From assembly GCA_012934845.2 (NCBI GenBank), contig WNNJ02002730.1, forward strand, positions 1-64,000: DNA of 64,000 nt, read 5' to 3'. Positions within the stretch are counted from its first letter, which is position 1. Each line of letters starts with the position of its first letter. Below the pieces are notes generated by a model. The model worked only from the letters and a program-made list of their open reading frames with translations. It was not told the DNA's origin and made no database searches. Origin of the DNA: Pomphorhynchus laevis (Eukaryota; Acanthocephala; Palaeacanthocephala; Echinorhynchida; Pomphorhynchidae). Made by a program: the position numbers and the translations under genes. Shown here piece after piece: positions 47,490 to 56,109 of the stretch.

Positions 47490-48700
47490 ACGGCTATCGT
47501 TACGAACTTATCGAAGAAAGATCTTTCTCAGAATGAATTAATGGTATTGAATCTCGGGCTAGACTACTCGGTACAAGAATCAGAATTTAATAGATTACGA
47601 CTTATCAATAGCATACAGCGATTCACTAATGTAGCCTTCCCAGAAGAAAATGGTGAGAGTTATTTAATGAAAAAGCACTTTACAACGAACGAGAATGTTA
47701 GAAAGTACCTTGAAATTCCACCCAACAAAATTGCTATTACAAAACATCAAAAGTTAATCAATACTACGATCAATGCTTGAAAACACGATAGCAGCATTGT
47801 TATAAAGAAGGCCGATAAAAGTGGTGAAGCAGTAGTATGGGACGTAGAAGACTACGTGGCCGATGCACACCGACAACTATCCAGTGACGCGTATGAAATA
47901 GCTGAGCCGAATTCAATCAAACAGGTAAGGAGTGTTGTTAATCAGTGTATTATTGAAGCCATCAGTGATGAACATATATAAAAGAGATTGGTTTTCAAAA
48001 ACGAAAATGCAAAAGCAGGAAGATTTTATATGCTTCCTAAAACACATAAAGAAATAAGTCCATGCCCAGGCCGGCCAATAGTGAGTAACAACGGTACAGC
48101 AACAGAACAACTTTCCAAGTATCTCACCACATTGCTTAAACCGGCATTAAAATATGTTTCGTTATACATATCTAGCACTACTGACTTTATAAATAAATTA
48201 GAAGAAATTAAATCATCGCTAAGCACTAACACCATAAAAAATGACGATGGACATTGAAGCTCTGTATACAAGTATTCCGATCGAGGATGGTATTACGAAA
48301 GTAGGGCTATATTTAAGAAAATGCAGCTTTAGTAAATGTATGATTGAAGAATCAACACGATTACTGTCTACTGTTCTTAACAACAACTATTTCGAGTTTA
48401 ACGATATTATATACAAACAGAAAATTGGTTGTGCTATGGGAACACCAGTAGCACCCCTCTTTGCCGTGTTGTATGTAGCCGCTATCGAAGAAACGTTTTT
48501 CGAAAATAGGAAAATTCGACCATTAACTTATGTAAGGTACATAGACGATATATTTTTACTGTGGAATGGAACAAATGAGTCATTATTAGAGACAGTTGAT
48601 GACCTGAATTCACTGGGTCCGTTGCATTTCAAGGTCGAGAGCTTATCGGGTGACTCTGCTAAGTTTTTGGATGTCGAAAACTATACCTATATTATAGGTA
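47490..48700 (+). pseudogene. PLE 5: N-terminal region and reverse transcriptase
   Basis: IVIKKADKSGEAVVWD, GRFYMLPKTHKEI, GRPIVSNNGTATEQLSK, MDIEALYTSIPIEDGI, GCAMGTPVAPLFA and the catalytic YVRYIDDIFLLW. The RT ends at FLDVE, where the nested element starts. The N-terminal ~100 residues (VLNLGLDYSV) match PLE heads. Confidence 0.8.
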
Positions 48701-48825
48701 TTAAACTATATTAGAATAAAACTATACCTATATTATATTGGAATTCAAAATTACATAAAAATCCAATAAAACCTAGGTTCATATGTAGTGCGTTTAAATG
48801 TACATTAAAACCACTTTCTGTCTAT

Positions 48826-49410
48826 ATGAATAAAATACTTAAAGTAATTAAAGCACACTTTAAAAAATATTGCAAGGTAATCGAAATTAATACTGGTATA
48901 AAACACTATTTCAGTATTAATTCTACAAAAGAATTTTTAGAACAGACAAAAGGAATAAATTTTCAAAATATAAATACATACGATTTTAGTACTCTTTATA
49001 CAAATCTAGGTTTAGTAGATATTAAAGAAGCGTTAGTAAAATTAATTAATCTTATATCGGGAAAAAAGATATACATATATATGTTATAATAAGTATAACG
49101 CCTATCTAACAAAAATTAAACCATCAAGTAAATAAAATATATGGATAAAATTGAATTAATTGAATCCTTAAATATTTTGATAAATCAAAATTATTTAAAA
49201 GTAGGGACATCTATATTTAGACAAGTAAAAGGTGTTCCAATGGGTGGTAATAGTAGCCCAATTATAGCTGACTTGTTTTTAAGCTTTAAACTAGGTTACT
49301 ATAAAAATAACATCAAGCAGAAAATAGTAAAATATATAAATCAACACAATAATATAAAGAATAAATTTAAACTCTTAAGTGGCAAATTTTTATGGATGGA
49401 TAATAAATAA
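48826..49410 (+). pseudogene. EN-less PLE-like RT, internally deleted
   Basis: Two frames: 48826-49089 with HYFSINSTKEFL and INTYDFSTLYTNLGL, and 49141-49410 with TSIFRQVKGVPMGGNSSP joined directly to KLGYYKNNIKQKI. Compared with copy 1, about 125 residues including YIDD are missing. Confidence 0.75.
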
Positions 49411-49481
49411 TATACTGTATTAAAATAATATACTAGATAGTTATTTCAGAGGAAATACATCATTAGCATGTATTTGGCCCC

Positions 49482-49552
49482 GCTGCTATGTTGGGTAGAG
49501 GAGTTAGGGGCCGAAACCTGATAGCATAGCAGTTCCTCCTGATGACCTCTAA
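49482..49552 (+). ncRNA. hammerhead-like core of the EN-less PLE, permuted order
   Basis: Same structure as 3308-3376: candidate cut site GTA 49495-49497, GAAA 49513-49516, CTGATGA 49539-49545. Stem III CTGCTATG/CATAGCAG plus TTGGGT/ACCTGA, stem I GAGGAG/TTCCTC, stem II TTAGGGG/CCTCTAA. Confidence 0.4.
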
Positions 49553-49992
49553 TTCTTATTCTGATACAACGTCTGTTATTTATTAGTCAATTCATAAAAA
49601 TGACGTTTATTTTAAATTTTATTTTTTATTTTTATTTTTATTTTTTAACTTGATTTAAATTATAGAAAATCTAAAAACAATTATTAATTTTATTATTTAA
49701 TTATTAAATTTTGATTTAGCATTATTATGTTTTGTTTATTTTATAATTATATTAAATACGTAGACTCAGTTAGCTGATTTAATTCAAACAAGGTTATACC
49801 GGAAACAGGCTTGGAAGCCGGCATACTTGCATGCGTCTAGCCATCATGCCCCGCAAATTAAACGAAATATTATATATAATGAAATAGTGAGAGCGAGAAT
49901 GTTATGCTCTAAGGAATCAGAATTCTATAAGGAAGTTGATAATATTAGAGGTTATTTCAAACAGCGCGGTTATAAAAGACTTCAGATAAAAG

Positions 49993-50682
49993 GTGGCAAT
50001 TGATAGAGTCATATCTAAAAATAAGAATGAATTCATTAAAGCTCGAATAAAAAACAACACGAATAATGCTAGCTGGGTTAGCTTTGAATTCTATCAAGCC
50101 TTGTACTGTGTCAAATACGATATGGAACGAACACTTGTCTCCACCATTTCAGAATTCGGTAATAGAGTGAACGTTCGCATAGCGCTCTCTAGCAACATTA
50201 AAATTCATAATATATTAGTAAGATTGAGATGTACCAGCTCAATGCTATTGCGCAAAGAACATTTTTGCAGACCGTGTGGATACAAGCGCTGCAAAACTTG
50301 TCCTGATATAAATGAAACAAAAGTCTTCAAAAGTACAAAATCAAATTCCCTATACACAGTGAGCGGTAAGCTTAACTGCAAGTCAAGAAACTTCGTATAT
50401 CTATTGACGTGTAATGAACGCGCAAGACAGTATGTTGGGGAAACATCTGAACAAATGCACAAGCGCATGAATCTTAGACGCTCGCAGATAAAAACAAAGA
50501 AGCAAAGCTGTGATGCCGCAGTGACACATATTCAAGAAAATCCAGACCATAAATTCAGATTAACAATTATTGAAGATGAATTATTGGATCTAAAGGAAAG
50601 GAGACGAAAAGAACTGTATTGGACAGCGCAACTTATGTCTGCACTAAAAGGATCATTAACAAAAAAGCACTTAAGTTTGTAA
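49993..50682 (+). CDS. PLE 5: GIY-YIG endonuclease
   Basis: 229 residues; the last ~190 match PLE 4 almost exactly. Upstream (49797-49990) lies the RT thumb (YRKQAWKPAYLHASSHH, QRGYKRLQ). GIY-YIG motif FVYLLTCNERARQYVGETSE. After the stop comes a CTGAAGA-AGGCACCAGCC-GAAAC box. Confidence 0.85.
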   Translation: MAIDRVISKNKNEFIKARIKNNTNNASWVSFEFYQALYCVKYDMERTLVSTISEFGNRVNVRIALSSNIKIHNILVRLRCTSSMLLRKEHFCRPCGYKRCKTCPDINETKVFKSTKSNSLYTVSGKLNCKSRNFVYLLTCNERARQYVGETSEQMHKRMNLRRSQIKTKKQSCDAAVTHIQENPDHKFRLTIIEDELLDLKERRRKELYWTAQLMSALKGSLTKKHLSL

Positions 50683-50889
50683 AATCAATGTAAAATTCTT
50701 CCGTCCCAGAAACGTGGTATAAAAATAAAAATCAAAGTGCGTGGAAATGGTAGTAAGCTCTAGTAACTGAAGAAGGCACCAGCCGAAACTAGTTTTTATT
50801 TTAAAAATCATTCATTATCTCTGTTGCTTAATAATTAAATTGTTTAAATAATTATATATATAAATTTATATTAGATTGATCTTGTGCGA

Positions 50890-51680
50890 TAGAACTGCCT
50901 CCTGAGATCCTTTCTTCAATCGGATTCATATTAAACAATACTAATTATTGTTGAATGAAATCAGGACAACAAAATCAAGATTCATTTCATAACGTTTTCG
51001 GGATACTTCCCTTCTTCAGTAACACTAGCACAATGGCTTCTCAACAATGTTTTTATGCACATGGCTTACGCTTTAAAACATGGAAGAATCACATTACTGC
51101 TTCCGATAATCACATTGTTTTTTCACTCTCCGCCATACAGTTTAACAGCTGTGTAAAGACCTAGCAATTCTGCCATCAGCTGGGCCGACCACCACAATTC
51201 CCGTGACTTTCTCTTAGCTGTGTCTTGCACATTGGATTCTAGAATAGTTATGTCAAAGCTGTGGTTATTTTCAACAGCATGACGAACTGAAGAATCACTG
51301 GCGAGTTTTTTTAATTTTATTTGCGACCGTCTCAGGTTCATACGAATGTTCATCTGGCCTGTCGTTTCGCCAACATATTGAGCTTGACACTCTCTGCATT
51401 GTAGTAGGTAAATGTCCCCGATACTTTTGCAGTTACTAGTCGATCTTATGTGATATTGTAATTGCGTTTTCGTACTCTTGAACGTTGATGCGTTCTTAAT
51501 ATCTTCGCATGTGTGACATCGTTTAGCCCCACATGGTGTTGATTTATGTTTCTGTTCATTGGTTATTCCGGGTAATGTAGATTTTACCAATAGATCTTTG
51601 ACTTTTAATGGTATATTATATACAATGTTCACATTATTTCCGTCTATATCTAACTTGTTTTTTACGTCACAGACTAATTC
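50890..51680 (-). mobile_element. Penelope-like element 6a, 5'-truncated with fold-back end
   Basis: Minus-strand PLE 3' fragment: GIY-YIG domain plus 3' terminal region with CTGAAGA-AGGGAAGTATCCC-GAAAACG (near 51015). The 5' end is a perfect 38-bp inverted duplication (51633-51670 and 51681-51718). Confidence 0.75.
51123..51632 (-). CDS. PLE 6a: GIY-YIG endonuclease
   Basis: 169 residues with TPCGAKRCHTCEDI (cysteine linker) and GDIYLLQCRECQAQYVGETTGQ, MNLRRSQIK, ELWWSAQLMAELLG. A different subfamily from PLE 4/5. Frame continues upstream (ELVCDVKNKLDIDGNN) to the fold-back. Confidence 0.8.
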   Translation of the reverse strand: MNIVYNIPLKVKDLLVKSTLPGITNEQKHKSTPCGAKRCHTCEDIKNASTFKSTKTQLQYHIRSTSNCKSIGDIYLLQCRECQAQYVGETTGQMNIRMNLRRSQIKLKKLASDSSVRHAVENNHSFDITILESNVQDTAKRKSRELWWSAQLMAELLGLYTAVKLYGGE

Positions 51681-51718
51681 GTGACGTAAAAAACAAGTTA
51701 GATATAGACGGAAATAAT
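51633..51718. repeat. perfect 38-bp fold-back hairpin at a PLE junction
   Basis: Arms 51633-51670 and 51681-51718 are exact reverse complements with a 10-nt spacer. The left arm is PLE 6a coding sequence; the right arm is its inverted copy, joined to PLE 6b. This fits a snap-back or template switch at the 5' end of cDNA. Confidence 0.95.
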
Positions 51719-52879
51719 AGCGTCTTGCATAGCATTTCCTTTTTTGACGTCAGCTCGTCGGTTATTTAAGCGTTCACTTAAAGAGCGACTAGTTTCACCT
51801 ACGTATTGTGCAGGGCACTTTGAACAGTTACCAACGTAGATAATTCCGCGAGTAGCACAATTGGCTAATTTCTTAATTGTATATTTCAAGCCAGTAACAT
51901 TGCTTTTAAACCTTTTGTCTCCATTTATATGATCACAGCATTTACAACGTGGTCGATTGCATTTATGACTACCTTTACTTGGAACTACAATATCGTTGAA
52001 AGTGTTATTCTGTTTACCTGTTTTTATGATATGTCTCTTAATTTTATTTCCCGATTTGTAAACAAATTGTAATTTTCTATATTTTCTTTTGTCAATTTTT
52101 TCCCACTTAGCAATTTCTCTGTTTATTTGTGATTGAAATGTTGGAAATGCTGGATGATATTCTGCGACTATTCTTATCGGATTTTCAATTTTAGTTTTTG
52201 TCGCATGTTGTCTTATATAGATGTTGGTATCTGTTTTTGCTTTTCTTAAACATGATAAAATTTCATGTTTTGTATATCCTCTATATGATATATTGGCAAT
52301 TAGTGATTTAAAATGTTTTTCTCTACCTCGAACTTCGCTACATATACGTATAGTTCTAATCGCCTCATTTACTATTAATGCTCTCTTTGTTGAATTTGGA
52401 TGTGCATTTTTTGAATGTAAGTATAAAGGTGTGGATGCCGATTTTATGTACAAGGTAGTTTGTATTGATTTTCTACTATCTCTATATATGGTTACATCGA
52501 GAAAATTTACAGGAAAAGTCTTTGATGATGTGAAATTTAAAGTTCCATAGTCATTCATGTGCTTCACAAAATTGTCTAATGAATCCTGTCCATCCTTCCA
52601 AACGATAAATATGTCGTCTATGTATCTTAGATACAAAAAAGGCTTCTGTTCAAAAGATTCCATACTTGCTCTTTCATAAACATCTATGTATAAAATAGCT
52701 TGCCGGTATAGTGTGTCTTCAAATTTGAAGTAATTATTTTGAAGTATGAATTGTATACTTTTTAATATAAAGTTTATTTTTGTATCGTTCCAGTTTGCTT
52801 TCTCCATAGCATCTTCCACTGCTCTAATTCCATCATCATGTGGGATTGATGGGTATAATGATTCAACATCAAGCGTCAT
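51698..52879 (-). CDS. PLE 6b: reverse transcriptase and GIY-YIG
   Basis: 393 residues: LDVESLYPSIPHDDGI, then the catalytic YLRYIDDIFIVW, NFLDVTIYRD, EYHPAFPTF, the linker HKCNRPRCKCC, and GIIYVGNCSKCPAQYVGETSRS. One frame covers RT and endonuclease, showing the normal PLE domain order. The GTAMGT segment between YRQ and the YIDD block is missing. Confidence 0.85.
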   Translation of the reverse strand: MTLDVESLYPSIPHDDGIRAVEDAMEKANWNDTKINFILKSIQFILQNNYFKFEDTLYRQAILYIDVYERASMESFEQKPFLYLRYIDDIFIVWKDGQDSLDNFVKHMNDYGTLNFTSSKTFPVNFLDVTIYRDSRKSIQTTLYIKSASTPLYLHSKNAHPNSTKRALIVNEAIRTIRICSEVRGREKHFKSLIANISYRGYTKHEILSCLRKAKTDTNIYIRQHATKTKIENPIRIVAEYHPAFPTFQSQINREIAKWEKIDKRKYRKLQFVYKSGNKIKRHIIKTGKQNNTFNDIVVPSKGSHKCNRPRCKCCDHINGDKRFKSNVTGLKYTIKKLANCATRGIIYVGNCSKCPAQYVGETSRSLSERLNNRRADVKKGNAMQDAIISVYI

Positions 52880-53250
52880 GAATAAGTCCTTATCATCAAT
52901 TTATGTTTTTCGATTATTAAGAATTGTTACAAAGTCATTAGTACTCCCTATGTAAGACGGAACAATCTTTGCAGTGGTTTCAGTAACTGATGGATCTTCT
53001 TCGAGAGTTCTTCTGTCATTGTTCCAATGCAGTTAATTATTGGTCGACCTACAACAGGACTAACCTGCTTGTGTATTTTAGCCAGCATATAGAATTGACC
53101 AGCATTATATTTATTGTTTACTAATGTATCAAAGCCGCTTGCTAATATTTGTCCGCAACTAATGGATCGATTAATATGTTCCTGTAGTTTTTGAAAAGCA
53201 ATGACTATAAGTTTGGTTGTTGTCGAAATAATCGAAAAACAGAAATTTTT
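51698..53250 (-). mobile_element. Penelope-like element 6b
   Basis: Minus-strand PLE with N-terminal RT entry, RT and most of the linker and GIY-YIG, truncated at its 3' end by 6a. Its 5' side joins a DR repeat at 53251. A few breaks, and the segment around the GTAMGT motif is deleted. Confidence 0.8.
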
Positions 53251-53268
53251 TGTTTCGTATGAGATCAT
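52948..53268 (-). pseudogene. PLE 6b: RT entry region
   Basis: 106 residues: AGQFYMLAKIHKQVSP and GRPIINCIGTMTEELSK. First RT block; the leading ~10 residues read into the adjoining DR repeat. Confidence 0.75.
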
Positions 53269-53441
53269 GAAGATCGCTTGAAATCGGGACTGGTGATCCT
53301 TTGATGGATGCTTATTATGTATTGAATGGTAGCTAGGTCACACGAGGTGACTTTCGCATTGAAAACCAGCTACAGAATCCTTCCTTCATGATATCCAATT
53401 CCATACACCCTGACTACTAACGGCACCATTGCCACAGCCGT
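53251..53441 (-). repeat. dispersed repeat DR
   Basis: Minus-orientation DR copy, TTTCGTATGAGATCATG to CACCATTGCCAC. Full-length compared with 47029-47215. Confidence 0.75.
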
Positions 53442-53690
53442 TTTCGTTTCGCCCGCTTTTTGCCACATGTTGGTAGCCCCGGGCTCGTCAGAAGGCTGAC
53501 TACCAACTCTTCGCCTTTTGAAATTTGACTTATCCGAAATTCGAGCTGTCGCTCTCCGTACTGGCTTGCGCTCTTGACTGCTAGGCTACGAATGCAGGAT
53601 TACCAGATTTCACACAGTATATGAAAACTTCCATCATGATCTCCAGAAACTGCATTGTCCGAGATGCTCTCTGACATGCTTATTATAGAT
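53442..53690. other. unassigned sequence between DR copies
   Basis: Contains an inverted pair GTTGGTAG/CTACCAAC around 53467-53509 with a GC-rich loop. It is reminiscent of a tRNA arm, but no full cloverleaf could be drawn. No ORF. Confidence 0.35.
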
Positions 53691-53985
53691 TGTTTCGTAT
53701 GAGATCATGAAGATCGATTGAAATCGGGACTGGTGATTCTTTGATGGATGCTTATTATGTATTGAATGGTAGCTAGGTCATACGAGGTGACTTTCACATT
53801 GAAAACCAGTCACAGAATCCTTCCTTCATGATATCCAATTCCAAGCACCCTAAAACGGTTGTGGCAATGGCGCCGTTAGTAGTCAGGGTGTATGGAATTG
53901 GATATCATGAAGGAAGGATTCTGTAGCTGGTTTTCAATGCGAAAGTCACCTTGTGTGACCTAGCAACCATTCAATACATAAATAA
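53691..53985. repeat. inverted pair of DR copies
   Basis: 53691-53851 (minus) and 53861-53985 (plus) lie back to back with a ~10-bp gap, forming a ~110-bp imperfect palindrome. Confidence 0.7.
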
Positions 53986-54111
53986 CTAGCTACCATACAA
54001 TATATATAATATAATTTGTTGTTACAAATTATATATTTTATAATATTATTATATATTATTATATTAATAAATATATATTATTATATATATAATAATTATT
54101 ATATATATAAT
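53986..54111. repeat. AT-rich palindromes around TTTGTTGTTACAAA
   Basis: TATAATTTGTTGTTACAAATTATA occurs as a hairpin at ~54016; the half AATTTGTTGTTACA also opens each 383-bp unit, and its reverse complement closes the block near 54865. Confidence 0.65.
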
Positions 54112-54308
54112 TTGTTGTTACACCTGCCCTGGGACACACAATGGTGTACTCGTAAATAAATCACTATGTTTCCACATGATAAGGCATAAACACCAGGCAG
54201 CATTCTATATGTCCTCATCAGATCAAGAAATAGAACCGAATTATTCTCGCAATATTCAAAGTCGCTACGTATGCACAGTCATCCTATGTGTGACGACAAA
54301 CTTCAACA

Positions 54309-54350
54309 ACGGTATATGCGTTTAGCTCTAACGGAGCTCATCAGTACCGT
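54309..54350 (-). ncRNA. type I hammerhead ribozyme, copy 1 (one core change)
   Basis: Minus strand: ACGGTA, CTGATGA, GCTC-CGTTA-GAGC (4-bp stem II), then TAAA where GAAA is expected, CGCATA and TACCGT closing stem I. The G-to-T change probably inactivates it. Confidence 0.7.
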
Positions 54351-54692
54351 GACTTTAATAATCATCCATATGCACATTAACACACGCTTAAACAATGTAT
54401 AAAGCTCGAAAAACAGAACTACCCTTAATCTGAATCATCAGAGGAAATTTAGCATAAGCTCTGTGCATGGCAGTGCGTATTGCACTGGTATAATTTGTTG
54501 TTACACCTGCCCTGGGACACACAATGGTGTACTCGTAAATAAATCACTATGTTTTCCTCATTATTAGGCATACACACCAGGCAGCATTCTATATATACTC
54601 ATCAGATCAAGAAATAGAACTGAATTATTCTCGCAATATTTAAAGTCGCTACGTATGCCTAGTCATCCTATGTGTGACGACAAACTTCAACA

Positions 54693-54734
54693 ACGGTATA
54701 CGCGTTTCGCTCTAACAGATCTCATCAGTACCGT
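54693..54734 (-). ncRNA. type I hammerhead ribozyme, copy 2
   Basis: Minus strand: ACGGTA, CTGATGA, GATC-TGTTA-GAGC (one mismatch), GAAA, CGCGTA, TACCGT. All core boxes present. Stem III is minimal (AC/GT), typical of motifs that cleave better as dimers. Cut expected after GTA at the end of stem III. Confidence 0.8.
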
Positions 54735-54944
54735 GACTTTAACAACAAAATGTATTTTATATATTTGTACACTTTTAAGTGTCCCTGTAAAACAGCATTT
54801 CTATTAAAAGGAATTTAGTGCCTGATGCATGGTTAAACCGCAATACGCAATATTATAAAATATATAATTTGTAACAACAAATTATATATATATTGAGTGG
54901 TAGCTCAGTCACACGAGGTGACTTGCCTCGTGTGACCACTCGCC

Positions 54945-55215
54945 CTCAGTGGTTTGATCATGAACTTCGTGCAGTGTTGAAACTGCGCAATGCTCTGTGG
55001 CCTACTACTCATGCCCATCCTGAAAACTTAGATCGGTATCGGTACGTGCGCAACCTCTGCAATTGATTGAAAATACATAAGCGAATAGCGTTTGAAGATG
55101 GTATTGCAAATTGCATCGGGAATCAACTAAAGCGTTTTTGGTCATATGTGAAAGGTTCAAGGCTACTTCCCTCTAATATAGCATTCATTACTTCAAGTGA
55201 ATATTCTACTGAGTC
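54945..55215 (+). pseudogene. LINE ORF2 linker fragment
   Basis: RPQWFDHELRAVLKLRNALW, YRYVRNLCN and KRFWSYVKGSR form the endonuclease-RT linker of an APE-type LINE. One stop. It is joined to ORF1 of the next LINE at about 55215. Confidence 0.65.
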
Positions 55216-55990
55216 TGAAATTTGGACCCATATTAGCTCCACCAATTTCAAAAAGCATAAGTGCCGGTCAAAGTAGGAATGTTCTTATTTCCAAATCTAC
55301 TAAGAATGTTGAAAATTCCAGTCATAGTTATGGAAGCTATTATAACTCTATATATCCCTCCGCAAGTCTTAACTCTATATATCCATCCTCAAGTCTTGCA
55401 AATAATCCAATGAATATAGATTTAACTGTAGAGGGTGAGACTGTAGCCATGGATGTTCCGGTGCATTTACCTGATGTTACTAATGATGAATACACATATT
55501 GTCAGGTTTTGAATCATGGTCATATGTCTAATAATGGGACTGTCAAAAAGAAGGAACAAACGTCAACGATAAGTCAACATACATCATACGCAGTGTCACG
55601 TGTCGGTCCCAATTGCAAATTGGTAGTAATAGGAAACACACCGCTGATCGATGTAGATCTGTTATTCTGGTCATTGTAAGAGAATCTTTATTTGAGAACG
55701 CGTAAGTACGTCTTAACGAGGACGTCCAGAGTGTGAGATTTATATTGACGCAGGTACTTGGTTCTTGCAATGTGGATATTGTCAAACGTGTTAAACTCGT
55801 TGCATTATTTCGACTGGGTAAGCGTGATACACTTAGTAATAGGCCGCGTTTACTCGAGGCCGTATTTAGGGAGCAGTCGCATGCTGAGTTAATTCTTCGG
55901 AATTCATATCGTTTAAAAGGATCCCATGTTAGTCTCTTAAAAGATCTTGACGCTCTTCAAAGGGAGAAACTGTCTCAATCTAAGAAATAA
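55197..55990 (+). pseudogene. LINE ORF1
   Basis: Two frames: 55197-55679, a S/N-rich region with GYCQ-type spacing and ending RVGPNCKLVVIGNTP, and 55733-55990 with KLVALFRLGKRD, RPRLLEAVFREQ and a basic C-terminus. The second is an RRM/C-terminal ORF1 core. Separated by at least one break. Confidence 0.6.
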
Positions 55991-56109
55991 CTCGCATCTC
56001 GTGTTGCGCTTGGTGAGAGCAATCTATGTGTGCAAAATTTTCAAGTAGTTAGGCGACGCATTCGAATCAGTTAGTCCGCACTAGACGTATCACCTCTCGC
56101 GAATGTGGA

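Larger units (their letters stand above)
48690..49796 (+). mobile_element. EN-less PLE-like element, copy 2, nested in PLE 5
   Basis: Same family as 3073-4072 in the opposite orientation. It retains the RT entry (KPRFICSAFKCTLKPLS, YDFSTLYTN), RQVKGVPMGG and the WMDNK tail, and the full terminal region 49410-49790. The catalytic YIDD stretch is deleted, so this is an internally deleted derivative. Confidence 0.8.
47281..50854 (+). mobile_element. Penelope-like element 5 with inverted terminal repeats
   Basis: Plus-strand PLE from N-terminal region through RT to GIY-YIG. Its 3' end (50670-50854) recurs inverted at the left edge (47281-47485), giving terminal inverted repeats of ~200 bp ending in AATTATTTAAACAATT. 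The body is interrupted at about 48690-49796 by the EN-less PLE-like element. A few breaks. Confidence 0.85.
54112..54890 (-). repeat. 383-bp tandem repeat with type I hammerhead motifs (retrozyme- or PLE-terminus-like)
   Basis: Two units; CCTGCCCTGGGACACAC at 54123 and 54506. Each has one conventional hammerhead on the minus strand, and no coding capacity. Tandem ~200-400 bp repeats with minimal type I hammerheads fit animal retrozymes or PLE terminal repeats. No PLE of matching sequence was recognised in the window. Confidence 0.75.

Noticed and set aside
53460-53520. Possible tRNA around the GTTGGTAGCC...CTACCAAC hairpin
   Set aside because: Only one arm forms; D, anticodon and T arms with conserved bases could not be placed.
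54894-54935. GGTCACACGAGGTGAC palindrome as a further hammerhead
   Set aside because: It is a DR fragment; CTGATGA and GAAA boxes in the right places are missing.
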